Origin: Bacteriovorax sp. BSW11_IV
GTDB lineage: Bacteria > Bdellovibrionota > Bacteriovoracia > Bacteriovoracales > Bacteriovoracaceae
Length of the DNA: 64,000 nt
NCBI RefSeq assembly: GCF_000447755.1
Contig: NZ_AUNE01000005.1
Coordinates: 1 to 64,000 of the forward strand
Reading direction: 5' to 3'
Below the pieces are notes generated by a model, which did not search any database, was not told where the DNA came from, and worked only from the letters and a program-made list of their open reading frames with translations. Below are positions 18,729 through 29,955 of this stretch, one piece after another. Position numbers and translations under genes: made by a program. Position 1 is the first letter of the stretch. Each line of letters starts with the position of its first letter.

Positions 18729-19589
18729 ATGGCTAAAATTATTGCTATGATGAACCAAAAAGGCGGGGTTGGTAAGACAACTTCGGCCATTAATCTTGCT
18801 GCTTGTTTAGCAGTTGCTGAGAAGAGAACATTAATCATTGATCTTGATCCTCAGGGGAATGGTTCTGTTAGTGTTGGTTTAGACTCAGCGCAGCATACTG
18901 CGTGCAATATTTATCATGCACTTATTGGTGAAGCCAATATTAAAAATGCTATTTATAAAACTGAACTACCATACTTTGATATCTGTCCATCTGATAACAA
19001 TCTATCTGGTGCTGAAATTGAACTTGTAAGTTTATTTGCAAGAGAAGCGAAACTAAAAGTCGCTCTAATGGAAGTTTCTGACGATTATGATTTTATCATT
19101 ATCGATTGTCCTCCATCACTTGGTCTGCTTACAGTTAATGCTTTAAATGCAGCTGATACATTTATTGTTCCTATGCAAACAGAATATCTTGCAATGGAAG
19201 GACTTGCTCAGCTTGTGAATACAGTGAAGCTTATCAAAGCTTCATTAAATCCAAGACTAGAAATGGAAGGTATCCTTCTAACTATGTTTGATGCACGTTC
19301 ATCACTTCACAAGCAAGTTGCTGGTGAAATTAGAAAACACTTTGCAGACAAAGTTTTTGAAACAGTTATTCCAAGAAACGTTAAGCTTGCTGAATGTCCA
19401 AGTTTTGGTAAGCCAATTATTCTTTACGATATTGAATCAAAAGGCAGTGAAGCCTATTTAGCATTGGCCAAGGAATTAATTCTAAGAAGTAGAGCACAGG
19501 CCGTTAATGTCGCAAACACTCCAGTTCAAAGAGAAGTGCCTCCGGCAATTCCTTCGACACATGAGAGTTTTAGCCAACAACAACTGTAG
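18729..19589 (+). CDS. parA: Chromosome-partitioning ATPase ParA
   Basis: Deviant Walker ATPase that moves ParB-parS complexes after replication. It is 286 residues. The deviant Walker A is QKGGVGKTTS (residues 10-19), Walker A' is LIIDLDPQGNGS and Walker B is FIIIDCPPSLG. A GGGGG-type Shine-Dalgarno lies about 7 bp before the ATG. The tail of about 25 residues is Pro/Ala/Gln-rich and not part of the fold. It is 15 bp upstream of parB. Confidence 0.95.
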   Translation: MAKIIAMMNQKGGVGKTTSAINLAACLAVAEKRTLIIDLDPQGNGSVSVGLDSAQHTACNIYHALIGEANIKNAIYKTELPYFDICPSDNNLSGAEIELVSLFAREAKLKVALMEVSDDYDFIIIDCPPSLGLLTVNALNAADTFIVPMQTEYLAMEGLAQLVNTVKLIKASLNPRLEMEGILLTMFDARSSLHKQVAGEIRKHFADKVFETVIPRNVKLAECPSFGKPIILYDIESKGSEAYLALAKELILRSRAQAVNVANTPVQREVPPAIPSTHESFSQQQL

Positions 19590-19604
19590 AATTAGGAGAG
19601 AGAC

Positions 19605-20549
19605 ATGGCCAAGAAAGTTGCTCTAGGAAAGGGAATTGCTTCACTAATTGGTGGATCAAATACTGATTACACTAATGCATTGAAAGCAAAGATGGCATTA
19701 GATGAAGAGTTCACTGCTGAACAAGCAGAAGCATCTGTCGTTGCTGAGCCAACAAAAAAAGAAGAAGATCATTCTCCATATATGATTGATGTTGCTTCGA
19801 TTATTACTAATCCGAATCAACCAAGAAAAATCTTTAAAGAAAAAGAGTTAGAAGAACTTTCTGAATCGATTAAAGAAAATGGAATTATTCAGCCGTTGAT
19901 TGTAGTAAAAACGGATGAAGGTTTTGAACTAGTCGCAGGGGAAAGAAGACTTCGTGCTGCTAAAAGAGCAGGTTACGAAAAAGTTCCAGTTGTAATTAAA
20001 AGAGCTACAGATAAAGACAAGATGGTAATGTCTATTATCGAAAACGTTCAACGTAGTGACCTAAACTGTGTTGAAGAGGCCCTAGCTTATTATCAATTAA
20101 TGGATGATTTCAAACTTACTCAAGAAGAAGTTGCAAAGAAACTTGGAAAAGAAAGATCTACAGTAGCTAACTTTCTACGAGTACTAAAACTTCCAAGAGA
20201 CGTAATTGAATTACTTCAAAAAGAAGAATTATCATTCGGTCACGCTAAGTTACTTGCGGCAGTTAAAGAAAGAGAGAAGTGTATTCGTGTAGCACATGAA
20301 GCAGCTCTTAAGAATTTATCTGTTCGTGAAACTGAGAAACTTTTGAAGGCCAGAGTTGTCGCTAAAAAAGAAGCTGATGGAAATGTATATTTCGAAGAAA
20401 AGCTTGATCAGTATAAGCAAAAGCTTGAACAAAAAACTGGATTCCACTTTGCTATCAAATCGAATAAAAAGGGTGGCGGACAAGTTATGTTGAACTTCAG
20501 CAACGAAGCTGAGTTTAATGATATTTACGAGTTTCTTTTAAATAGATAA
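19605..20549 (+). CDS. parB: Chromosome-partitioning protein ParB
   Basis: CTP-dependent clamp that loads at parS and spreads. It is 314 residues. It has a long variable N-terminus, then the ParB/Srx domain with ITNPNQPRKIF and the CTPase box AGERRLRAAKRAG. The helix-turn-helix is KLTQEEVAKKLGKERSTVANFLRV (in two parts), followed by SFGHAKLL and a C-terminal dimerisation domain. The matching parS sites are at 16122, 16150 and 18601. It is followed by a cluster of four TGGTCC-type palindromes. Confidence 0.95.
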   Translation: MAKKVALGKGIASLIGGSNTDYTNALKAKMALDEEFTAEQAEASVVAEPTKKEEDHSPYMIDVASIITNPNQPRKIFKEKELEELSESIKENGIIQPLIVVKTDEGFELVAGERRLRAAKRAGYEKVPVVIKRATDKDKMVMSIIENVQRSDLNCVEEALAYYQLMDDFKLTQEEVAKKLGKERSTVANFLRVLKLPRDVIELLQKEELSFGHAKLLAAVKEREKCIRVAHEAALKNLSVRETEKLLKARVVAKKEADGNVYFEEKLDQYKQKLEQKTGFHFAIKSNKKGGGQVMLNFSNEAEFNDIYEFLLNR

Positions 20550-20556
20550 ACTCATA

Positions 20557-20651
20557 TGGTCCTATAGAACCACTGAACTGGTTCTATAGGGGCAAAATAT
20601 AAAGTGGTCCCATAGGACCAAAAAATCAAAAAAAGTGGTCCTATCGGACCA
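20557..20651. repeat. Cluster of four TGGTCC-family palindromes between parB and the bactofilin gene
   Basis: TGGTCCTATAGAACCA (20557-20572), TGGTTCTATAGGGGCA (20579-20594), TGGTCCCATAGGACCA (20605-20620) and TGGTCCTATCGGACCA (20636-20651). The first two are near-exact reverse complements separated by CTGAAC, so they can also fold into one hairpin of 14-16 bp. The last extends to an 18-bp near-palindrome and ends 10 bp before the GAGGG ribosome site of the next gene. No T-run follows, so none is a typical terminator. Confidence 0.9.
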
Positions 20652-20670
20652 CTATCAATTTGAGGGAATA

Positions 20671-21009
20671 ATGGCCAAGGATAAAGGTGAAATTTCAGCG
20701 ATCATTGAAGAGGGATGTAAGTTTGAAGGAAATCTTTCTTTTAACGGTGTTGCTCGTATTGCTGGAATAGTAAACGGAAGTATCTTTTCTAATGACACAG
20801 TTATCGTGTCAGAGGGTGCCATTATTAACGCAGATATCAACGCAAACGTCATTCTAATCAGTGGTACGGTTAAGGGTAATGTAAAGGCCAGCTCAAGGGT
20901 TGAAATCATTAAACCGGCAAGATTTGAGGGCACAATTACAACACCAAGTTTAATTGTTGAGGAAGGCGTTATTTTCCACGGTACGACTAAGATGCACGAC
21001 AGCAAATAG
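20671..21009 (+). CDS. Bactofilin family protein
   Basis: Cytoskeletal polymer-forming protein of about 112 residues made almost wholly of short beta-strand repeats with a right-handed helix pattern (GNLSFNGVARIAGIVNGSIF, SEGAIINADINANVILISG, GTVKGNVKASSRVEIIKPAR). The ATG at 20671 has a GAGGG Shine-Dalgarno. The frame is open from a GTG at 20635, but that part is the palindromic repeat and was rejected as coding. Bactofilins anchor ParA and ParB in Myxococcus, so its position right after parAB suggests a role in chromosome segregation or cell shape; this is inference. Confidence 0.88.
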   Translation: MAKDKGEISAIIEEGCKFEGNLSFNGVARIAGIVNGSIFSNDTVIVSEGAIINADINANVILISGTVKGNVKASSRVEIIKPARFEGTITTPSLIVEEGVIFHGTTKMHDSK

Positions 21010-21075
21010 TTGCGCAATTAATCAAACAAAATATTTTGAACAATTATAAAAACCAATGCGTAGGACCGAAATACC

Positions 21076-21104
21076 TTGACGAATTTTGCCCGTAAGTTTA
21101 TTCA
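21076..21104 (+). promoter_or_regulatory. Candidate promoter of the ATP synthase F1 operon
   Basis: TTGACG (21076-21081) and TATTCA (21099-21104) are spaced by 17 bp, 49 bp upstream of the first gene of the operon. Sequence match only. Confidence 0.45.
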
Positions 21105-21152
21105 TTAAACTCGAATTCGTAAGATGCATCTAATCTATGGAGTAAGGCCTTT

Positions 21153-21596
21153 ATGGATACTATTATTGGTATTTTTAAGTCACTTGGTGTTGACAGCACT
21201 GTTTTCACACAATTTATCATCATCTGTATTCTTTATCTCGTTTTGAGAAATTTACTTTTCGGAAAGCTTCAAGAAGTTCTTGAACTTAGAGAAGGTAAAA
21301 CGACTAAGCTTGAAGAGAATGCAAATAAGAAATTTATTGAAGCTGAAAATCTAGCTAAGTCATACAAAGAAAAAATCAACAATGCGCAGTCTGAAGCATT
21401 TTCAAAACTAAGCAAAGTAAAAGAAGAAGTTCTTGGTGTTGAAAAGCAAAAGCTTAAAGCAGAAGAAGCAAAACTTAATTCTGAAATTGAAGCGAAAGCA
21501 CAACAATTTGCGAATGAAGTTGAGCAAAAGAGACAAGAAGTTCTTGCTAATGCAGACGCTCTTGCAAACGATCTAATTACTAAACTTACAAATTAA
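21153..21596 (+). CDS. atpF: F0F1 ATP synthase subunit b (b'-type, first copy)
   Basis: Peripheral-stalk subunit that ties F1 to subunit a. It is 147 residues: one N-terminal membrane helix (TQFIIICILYLVLRNLLFG, about 19-37) and then a long charged helix (LQEVLELREGKTTKLEENAN onward) forming the dimeric coiled coil. It is first in the plus-strand operon b'-b-delta-alpha-gamma-beta-epsilon. Two b-type genes in tandem suggest a heterodimeric stalk; which one deserves the name atpF is not decidable here. Confidence 0.85.
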   Translation: MDTIIGIFKSLGVDSTVFTQFIIICILYLVLRNLLFGKLQEVLELREGKTTKLEENANKKFIEAENLAKSYKEKINNAQSEAFSKLSKVKEEVLGVEKQKLKAEEAKLNSEIEAKAQQFANEVEQKRQEVLANADALANDLITKLTN

Positions 21597-21609
21597 TAAT
21601 AGGTGGGTC

Positions 21610-22134
21610 ATGAAGAAGACATTACTAGTTTTATCTATTCTTCTATCTAATGCATACGCTGCTGGTGGTGGAGGTCATTTAACAGATCTTGTTATCCCAG
21701 CTCTTAACTTTGTTGTATTCGCTGGAATTATCTTTCTTGCTATCAAAGGGCCAATGAAGAAAATGTTCAGTGAAAACGCTGTTAAAGTTAAAGAACTTTA
21801 TACATATGCTGAAGGTAAAGATAAAGAAGCTCAAATCAAACTTGATATGTATGAAAAGAAAATGAATTCATTACAATCAGAGATTCAAAAAATTAACGAA
21901 GACATTCAAAAAGATGAAATTGTATTCAAGGAAAATGTAGCTAAGGAAACTGCTGCTCAACTTGAAAAAATGCAAAAAGATTCAATTCTTAAACTAGAGA
22001 GTGAAAAAAATTCTCTTCTTAAGAATCTAAATGAAGCTCTAGTTAATGAAGTAATTACTAAAGCAAAAAATAAAATTTCAGAAAATAAAGATTACAAAGA
22101 AAAAGCAACGAAGAAACTTGTTGCTGAACTTTAA
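21610..22134 (+). CDS. atpF: F0F1 ATP synthase subunit b (second copy, with signal-peptide-like start)
   Basis: The 174-residue protein begins MKKTLLVLSILLSNAYAAGG, which resembles a signal peptide, and then has the membrane helix PALNFVVFAGIIFLAIKG. A long Lys/Glu-rich helix follows (KEAQIKLDMYEKKMNSLQSE onward), as expected for the second stalk. The start YAAGG resembles that of AtpB. It lies 13 bp after the first b gene and 13 bp before atpH. Confidence 0.85.
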   Translation: MKKTLLVLSILLSNAYAAGGGGHLTDLVIPALNFVVFAGIIFLAIKGPMKKMFSENAVKVKELYTYAEGKDKEAQIKLDMYEKKMNSLQSEIQKINEDIQKDEIVFKENVAKETAAQLEKMQKDSILKLESEKNSLLKNLNEALVNEVITKAKNKISENKDYKEKATKKLVAEL

Positions 22135-22147
22135 TAATGGGTGAGAG

Positions 22148-22687
22148 ATGAAAGAACAAAACGTTTCTAAGGCCTACGCTAAAGCAATCATCGAACTTGG
22201 TAAAGAATCAAAGATTGATGTTGCTAAAGAACTTACAGACCTAAGTGAACTCATTAATAAATCTGGCGATCTTGAGACGCTACTTTTCTTAGACGTGTTT
22301 ACTGTTGAAGAAAAATTAGATGTGGCGAAAAAAGTTATGGCCAAGATTAACACTTCAGATCTTGTTCAAAAGTTTGTTGCGTTCCTTATCGGTGAAAAGA
22401 GAATGAACCTTTTCCCACTGGTTTTCAAAGACGTGATCGTTATTGATGATCATGAGAAAGGTTTCCTAAGAGGAACAATTGAAGGAAGTGAAGATCAAGT
22501 ATCTGACGAATTCAAAAACAAAATGATAACTTATCTAAAAGATAAAGCTGGAATCAGTGCTGAACTTAAGTATGTAAAGAACGAGTCAATCACTGCTGGT
22601 TACAGAGTAACTGTTGAAGATCTACAACTAGATGCTTCATTAGATAACCAATTAGAAAAATTTAAAGAAACAGTATTAAATAATTAA
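22148..22687 (+). CDS. atpH: F0F1 ATP synthase subunit delta
   Basis: Sits on top of F1 and holds the b stalk. It is 179 residues. The N-terminal helical domain begins VSKAYAKAIIELGKE, which matches the family start (AxxYAxALxxLA). The C-terminal part has KNESITAGYRVTVEDLQLDA, the conserved G-x-x-V-x-x-x-D-x-x-x-D-x-S pattern in relaxed form. It precedes atpA by 27 bp. Confidence 0.92.
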   Translation: MKEQNVSKAYAKAIIELGKESKIDVAKELTDLSELINKSGDLETLLFLDVFTVEEKLDVAKKVMAKINTSDLVQKFVAFLIGEKRMNLFPLVFKDVIVIDDHEKGFLRGTIEGSEDQVSDEFKNKMITYLKDKAGISAELKYVKNESITAGYRVTVEDLQLDASLDNQLEKFKETVLNN

Positions 22688-22714
22688 TTTCTTAACCACG
22701 AGTAGAGGTACAAG

Positions 22715-24223
22715 ATGTCAATGAACCCAGAAGAAATTACGAGCATCATTAAGGATAGAATTGCTAATTTCGAAACAAAATTAAAAGTTGATGAAGTTGG
22801 AACAGTTCTAACTATCGGTGACGGTGTTGCCCGTGCTTTCGGTCTTAAAAACGTTATGGCCGGTGAGCTAGTAGAATTTGAAACAGGAACTAAAGGAATG
22901 GTTCTAAACCTAGAAGCAAACAACGTAGGTATTGCTGTACTAGGGGAAGACCCAAATATTAGAGAAGGATCAACTGTAAAAAGAACTGAAAAAATCGTTG
23001 AAGTTCCAGTTGGTGACGCTCTTCTTGGTCGCGTAGTTAACGCTATTGGTGAGCCTATTGATGGTCAAGGTGAAATCCGCGCAACTGAGTACAGACAAGT
23101 TGAAATTAAAGCTCCAGGTATTATTGCAAGAAAGCCTGTTCATGAGCCAATGCAAACTGGTCTTAAAGCAATCGACTCTATGATTCCAATTGGCCGTGGT
23201 CAGCGTGAGCTTATCATTGGTGACCGTAAAACTGGTAAGACAGCTGTTGCACTAGATACGATTATCAACCAAAAAGGAAAAGATGTTGTTTGTATCTACG
23301 TTGCTGTAGGACAAAAGCAATCAACAGTACGTCAAGTACAACAAAAACTAAAAGATGCTGGTGCTCTTGATTATACAATCATCGTATCTGCAACTGCTTC
23401 AAATACAGCTCCTCTTCAATTCCTTGCTCCATATACAGGTTGTACAATGGGTGAGTTCTATAGAGATGCTGGTAAGCACGCGCTTATCATCTATGATGAC
23501 TTAACAAAACAAGCACAAGCTTATAGACAGATGTCACTTCTTCTTAGACGTCCACCAGGCCGTGAAGCCTTCCCAGGGGACGTATTTTATCTTCACTCAA
23601 GACTTCTAGAAAGAGCTTGTAAGCTTTCTGATGATCTTGGAGCAGGTTCACTAACTGCACTTCCAGTTATTGAAACTCAAGAAGGTGACGTTTCTGCATA
23701 TATTCCAACAAACGTTATCTCTATTACTGACGGACAGATCTTCCTAGAGTCAGACCTTTTCAACTCTGGTATCAGACCAGCAGTAAACGTAGGTCTTTCA
23801 GTTTCTAGGGTAGGTGGTTCTGCTCAGATTAAAGCTATGAAAAAAGTTGCTGGTACTCTTCGTCTAGATCTAGCTCAATACCGTGAACTTCAAGCATTCG
23901 CTGCTTTCGGTTCAGATCTTGATGCTACAACTAGAAAGCAATTGAGCAAAGGTGAGAGACTAGTTGAACTTCTTAAGCAAGGTCAATACCAACCAATGGA
24001 CGTATTAGACCAAGTAGCTGTAATTTACGCTGCAACTAAAGGTCTTCTAGACGAAGTTCCTGTAGCAAGAATTAGAGAATGTGAAAAAGATCTTCTTGAG
24101 CACCTAAACTCTAAGCACGCTTCACTTATGACAGACGTAAGAGCTGCAAAAGTAATCGAAGGTGCTAATGAAGGTAAGCTTGTAGAAATCATTAAAGAAT
24201 TCGTAGCTACTAAAAAATACTAA
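22715..24223 (+). CDS. atpA: F0F1 ATP synthase subunit alpha
   Basis: Non-catalytic nucleotide-binding subunit of the F1 hexamer. It is 502 residues, normal length. The P-loop is GDRKTGKT (about 169-176) and the alpha signature is [17 protein letters not shown] with the catalytic arginine in SVSR. The N-terminal [11 protein letters not shown] is typical. It is followed by a stem-loop and then atpG. Confidence 0.97.
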   Translation: MSMNPEEITSIIKDRIANFETKLKVDEVGTVLTIGDGVARAFGLKNVMAGELVEFETGTKGMVLNLEANNVGIAVLGEDPNIREGSTVKRTEKIVEVPVGDALLGRVVNAIGEPIDGQGEIRATEYRQVEIKAPGIIARKPVHEPMQTGLKAIDSMIPIGRGQRELIIGDRKTGKTAVALDTIINQKGKDVVCIYVAVGQKQSTVRQVQQKLKDAGALDYTIIVSATASNTAPLQFLAPYTGCTMGEFYRDAGKHALIIYDDLTKQAQAYRQMSLLLRRPPGREAFPGDVFYLHSRLLERACKLSDDLGAGSLTALPVIETQEGDVSAYIPTNVISITDGQIFLESDLFNSGIRPAVNVGLSVSRVGGSAQIKAMKKVAGTLRLDLAQYRELQAFAAFGSDLDATTRKQLSKGERLVELLKQGQYQPMDVLDQVAVIYAATKGLLDEVPVARIRECEKDLLEHLNSKHASLMTDVRAAKVIEGANEGKLVEIIKEFVATKKY

Positions 24224-24232
24224 TTATCTTCG

Positions 24233-24258
24233 AAGGGCCCGAAATAAACCGGGCTCTT
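24233..24258 (+). other. Stem-loop between atpA and atpG
   Basis: AAGGGCCCG (24233-24241) pairs with CGGGCTCTT (24250-24258) over 9 bp with one G-U, loop of 8. It is followed by only a single T before an A, so termination would be weak. It may be a partial terminator or an RNA-processing or stability element inside the operon. Confidence 0.55.
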
Positions 24259-24278
24259 TAAAGTGATTGAGGGGCCAT

Positions 24279-26584
<2,306 letters not shown>

Positions 26585-26603
26585 TTTGATTGAGGGTTAA
26601 ATT

Positions 26604-27029
26604 ATGAACAACTTTACAGTAGATATTTTGACTCCAAATAAAGTCGTGGCTAAAGACATTCCAGCTGAGAATGTCTTTATCCCAACTCTTAAGGGTCAAA
26701 TCGAAGTAATGAAGGATCACACTCACATTGTTGAGAAACTTGATACAGGACTAATTACTGTTATCGGTTCTGGCGATGAGGCGAACAGATACTTCACAGT
26801 TACAACAGGGATTTGTAAAGTTCTTGCAGGTAAAGTTCAAATTCTTTCAAATACATCTGAAGAATCTTTCGAACTTGATCTAGAAAGAGCAGAACATGCT
26901 CTTAAAGATGCTCAAGGCAAACTTGCTAATACTACTCTTTCTGATGAAGAAATTGTTAAGTATCAGCGTAAAGTTGAGAGAGCTAAGCTACGTATTCACT
27001 GTGCTAAGCTTAACGCAGCTAGAAAGTAA
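26604..27029 (+). CDS. atpC: F0F1 ATP synthase subunit epsilon
   Basis: Regulatory subunit at the foot of the rotor. It is 141 residues. The N-terminal beta-sandwich begins FTVDILTPNKVVAKD and includes IPTLKGQIEVMKDHTHIVEK, as in the family (G-x-x-x-x-x-x-H). The C-terminal two-helix part is rich in Ala, Lys and Arg (ERAEHALKDAQGKL and VERAKLRIHCAKLNAARK). It is the last gene of the operon and ends at a terminator. Confidence 0.93.
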   Translation: MNNFTVDILTPNKVVAKDIPAENVFIPTLKGQIEVMKDHTHIVEKLDTGLITVIGSGDEANRYFTVTTGICKVLAGKVQILSNTSEESFELDLERAEHALKDAQGKLANTTLSDEEIVKYQRKVERAKLRIHCAKLNAARK

Positions 27030-27063
27030 GCAATTCCTGATTAAAACAATCAAAAATAAAAAG

Positions 27064-27092
27064 GCCCAGTATTCAACTACTGGGCTTTTTTT
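27064..27092 (+). terminator. Rho-independent terminator of the ATP synthase F1 operon
   Basis: GCCCAGTA (27064-27071) and TACTGGGC (27078-27085) form a perfect 8-bp stem with a 6-nt loop, followed by seven T. It lies 35 bp past the atpC stop. Confidence 0.92.
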
Positions 27093-27133
27093 ATCATCTT
27101 GAATTATCGAAAAATTTTGAAACAATAGAGATA

Positions 27134-28600
27134 ATGATGAAATTATTATGCTTCCTATTCATACTTGGTTCGATTCCAGCATTTTCTACAGAAAAAGAGC
27201 AGACTCTTGATCCATTATTTGTTGAATCGCTATTTACAGCAATTCATACAGATAATTGGGTAATGTCATATTACACAAAAAAAGATTATGCGAAGGTTGA
27301 AAAAAACGAAATTGGAAATGAAGTTGCCATAAATATTGAAGGTGATGAACTTATAACTGACGAAGTTACAAATAAGGCCAGTGCAACAAAAGAAGAAGTG
27401 AATCCCGGGCTAACAGACTTAGAGAAACTTGTAGATACGCTGAGTCCTGGACAAAAAATAAAAAAATCAAATTATTCTTCTACAATTAAACTGAAGGCAA
27501 ATTCATACAAATTAGGCTTTGGTGCAATAAAAGATCAAAAATATGAAGTCCTAAATGTTGGAACAGGTGATTTATCTTATCCAACTAAAGGTGTGACAGA
27601 AATTAATTACGATATTGCAAAAGAAGGATCAATTGTTCGCTATATGGTGGACGGAAAGAGCCTTGTGCCGCTTTCGTTTGAGGTTGGGTTATACTTTGGT
27701 CAAACAGAGTTTGAAATACCTCTAATTGAAAAAGAGAGCTTCTTGCGCTTTGTGGATAGATATTCAAGTGATGCCTATGGTGGTGCTCTTCTTGTTGATC
27801 TCTATGACAAACTAGAAACTGCTGAAATTGACCGTCCTTATGTTGAAAAAATCTATCTAACTGATGATTTTAGGAAGACAACACAAGATAATGATTATCG
27901 TTACCTTTTATTTCTTGGAATCGATCAAGGTAATGCTTTATTACAAGTGCAGACTATGGATGGGCTTTATGCTGAAAAAGTAATCAATATCCAAAATGAT
28001 GAAATATTTTTTGAGTATCCAGTTGTTGCAGAAGGCGAAGCTAAGGAGTTTAACTTATTTGAAGAGAGTATTCTTACAAATAAAGTACAAGAACTTAATA
28101 TTCGCAGTGGGATTTATCAATTCAATTCAAAAAACAGAGCAACTGAAGTTGGAATTAATCGTTATAAAATTAAAACGACATTTAGAATTAGCGGTATGAA
28201 AAATATGCTTGAGTTTGAAAATGATCGTGGAAATGTAATTGTTAGTTATAACGATGAATCAAATGTTGTCTTACCTTCGCAAGAGTATCAGCAATACTTA
28301 ATCGATCTTTTTGATCTTGGATCTATGGAAGAAAATTGTATAGTTGAAATTAGACCATCAAAGAAAATTAAAAATATTAGGTTTGACTCATTTGATAACA
28401 AAGGGAAGATGCCTACCGATCTTTATTATTTTGATGAAGATGGGATGTTTGATTTAGAGCCAAGTGAATTAACAACTAAAGCCTACTTTATTGGTGATGG
28501 TCCAGGTGTCATTTACTCTGAGATTGAATATATCGATGGCAAAAAAGATTATCTAAAAACTTATTGTTCTAAAAAAACTTATCTAATCGAACATTTTTGA
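27134..28600 (+). CDS. Exported protein of unknown function
   Basis: A 488-residue protein with an N-terminal signal peptide (MKLLCFLFILGSIPAFS) and then a mature part that starts with acidic, Thr/Asn-rich sequence and is mostly predicted beta-strand. It contains a single Cys pair near the C-terminus (ENCIVEIR and KTYCSKKTY). No domain was recognised. Two ATG codons (27134, 27137) are possible. It stands between atpC and a convergent transglycosylase gene, with a 22-bp overlap of the 3' ends. Confidence 0.75.
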   Translation: MMKLLCFLFILGSIPAFSTEKEQTLDPLFVESLFTAIHTDNWVMSYYTKKDYAKVEKNEIGNEVAINIEGDELITDEVTNKASATKEEVNPGLTDLEKLVDTLSPGQKIKKSNYSSTIKLKANSYKLGFGAIKDQKYEVLNVGTGDLSYPTKGVTEINYDIAKEGSIVRYMVDGKSLVPLSFEVGLYFGQTEFEIPLIEKESFLRFVDRYSSDAYGGALLVDLYDKLETAEIDRPYVEKIYLTDDFRKTTQDNDYRYLLFLGIDQGNALLQVQTMDGLYAEKVINIQNDEIFFEYPVVAEGEAKEFNLFEESILTNKVQELNIRSGIYQFNSKNRATEVGINRYKIKTTFRISGMKNMLEFENDRGNVIVSYNDESNVVLPSQEYQQYLIDLFDLGSMEENCIVEIRPSKKIKNIRFDSFDNKGKMPTDLYYFDEDGMFDLEPSELTTKAYFIGDGPGVIYSEIEYIDGKKDYLKTYCSKKTYLIEHF

Positions 28601-29955
28601 AGCTTTGAATACTTCACCCAATTAATAGGATATCTCTCTGTAAGGAGAGATTCCTGTAACTTCTGATACTTCTTTGAATTTAGAGTGATATCACTGAAGA
28701 CAATTTGACCTCGTGGATAAGCAATAGTCTTGTTTTTAAAATGATAGTTGTAATAGCCAATCATTGGTGAACTTTCAGTAATTATCTTCAGAAAGTGATC
28801 AGGTCTAAACTTACATAAAGTAATATAAGGATCAATGATACGAGGTTTCGTTTTCTTGAAAAGTTCATACTCATCTTTAAAAAAATAATCCATATATGTA
28901 AGAGTATAGGCCAGAGCGAGGAACTCACTATAAAAATTTTCTGCAGCGAAACCTATATGGGGATGGTCGTACTTTTTGAGAATGTCTTCTAATTTGGCGT
29001 CTTTGTCTTTTAATTGTCGTTTGGCCTTGAGAAAATGTTTCGTTCCAGAATTATAGGCAGCAACTGCAAGCGGCCATGTTCCGAGAATCTTATGATTTTG
29101 CTTTAAGAGATGAAGAGCAGATAATGTTGATAACAATACGTTATAAGAATCATTTATATTTCGATCACTATGCATAAAGGTCTTTGCGATATAGGGCATG
29201 AATTGCCAAACACCATTTGCACCCACCTTACTTCTTGCACGAATATTAAAAGAGGATTCTAGGAATGCAATTGCGACAAGCTCCTTTGGAACATTGAATC
29301 TTTGGATATAGTCATCCATCGTATGCTTAAAAGGGATATAATATTTAATTCCAGTACTTATATTATCACGTTGACCAGTTTGTGAGCGGATATTGCTTGA
29401 AAGTGATTTAAAGAAAATTGCACGCTTGTTTTTGTTTTTAGGAATTATAATTTTAAGCTCTAAAAGGCGGGCGAGTATCCTCTTTTCTAATTCACCTTTA
29501 TTTCTACCATTGGCAAGATTTCGGAATGCCTTTTTATATTTAGTAATCTCTTTATCAACTTGTTTGTTTTGGTAGAGATATCTCTCATGTGAGTTTGAGA
29601 TTTTATTTTTTAACTTAGAAAATTCCATTTCTTCATAAACAATATTTAAGTTCTTTTTGTCATGTATAACAACTGAAGTGCTTGGATACTTTGTATAAAT
29701 ATAGAACCAAAATTTTGTACTATTATAAAAAAACTGAGGAACTTTAAAATCAGGAGCAACCTTATCTTTCGGGTCGTTTATTAAATTATCAAAAACAGAA
29801 TCTTCTTTCGGATCAATAAGAATAGTTGCGTCATCGAGCTCTTTTCCGTAAACAATTTCAGTAATAAGAGAAATATCGTTCTGTAGAAAATTTTCTGGAA
29901 CGAGAGCATGGATATTAACTGTGAATAGTGCGAAAAATAGAACTAACTTTCCCAT
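28579..29955 (-). CDS. Membrane-bound lytic transglycosylase of MltD/SLT type
   Basis: Cleaves glycan strands of peptidoglycan with formation of 1,6-anhydromuramic acid. It is 458 residues with a signal peptide (LVLFFALFTVNIHA). The SLT domain in the middle reads VAIAFLESSFNIRARSKVGA with catalytic Glu in LESSFN, then GVWQFMP and VAAYNSGTKHFLKA. No LysM repeats were seen at the C-terminus, which typical MltD has, so the name MltD is not used. Its start overlaps the patatin gene by 13 bp, so the two are likely co-transcribed. Confidence 0.85.
   Translation of the reverse strand: MGKLVLFFALFTVNIHALVPENFLQNDISLITEIVYGKELDDATILIDPKEDSVFDNLINDPKDKVAPDFKVPQFFYNSTKFWFYIYTKYPSTSVVIHDKKNLNIVYEEMEFSKLKNKISNSHERYLYQNKQVDKEITKYKKAFRNLANGRNKGELEKRILARLLELKIIIPKNKNKRAIFFKSLSSNIRSQTGQRDNISTGIKYYIPFKHTMDDYIQRFNVPKELVAIAFLESSFNIRARSKVGANGVWQFMPYIAKTFMHSDRNINDSYNVLLSTLSALHLLKQNHKILGTWPLAVAAYNSGTKHFLKAKRQLKDKDAKLEDILKKYDHPHIGFAAENFYSEFLALAYTLTYMDYFFKDEYELFKKTKPRIIDPYITLCKFRPDHFLKIITESSPMIGYYNYHFKNKTIAYPRGQIVFSDITLNSKKYQKLQESLLTERYPINWVKYSKLQKCSIR

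Noticed and set aside
20635-20670. Extended bactofilin start at GTG 20635
   Set aside because: The extra codons are a TGGTCC palindrome and the true Shine-Dalgarno (GAGGG) comes later, before ATG 20671.
20655-21017. 120-codon minus-strand frame opposite the bactofilin gene
   Set aside because: Shadow of the bactofilin gene with no ribosome site.
24267-24278. TTG start for atpG
   Set aside because: It overlaps the Shine-Dalgarno GAGGGG of the ATG at 24279.
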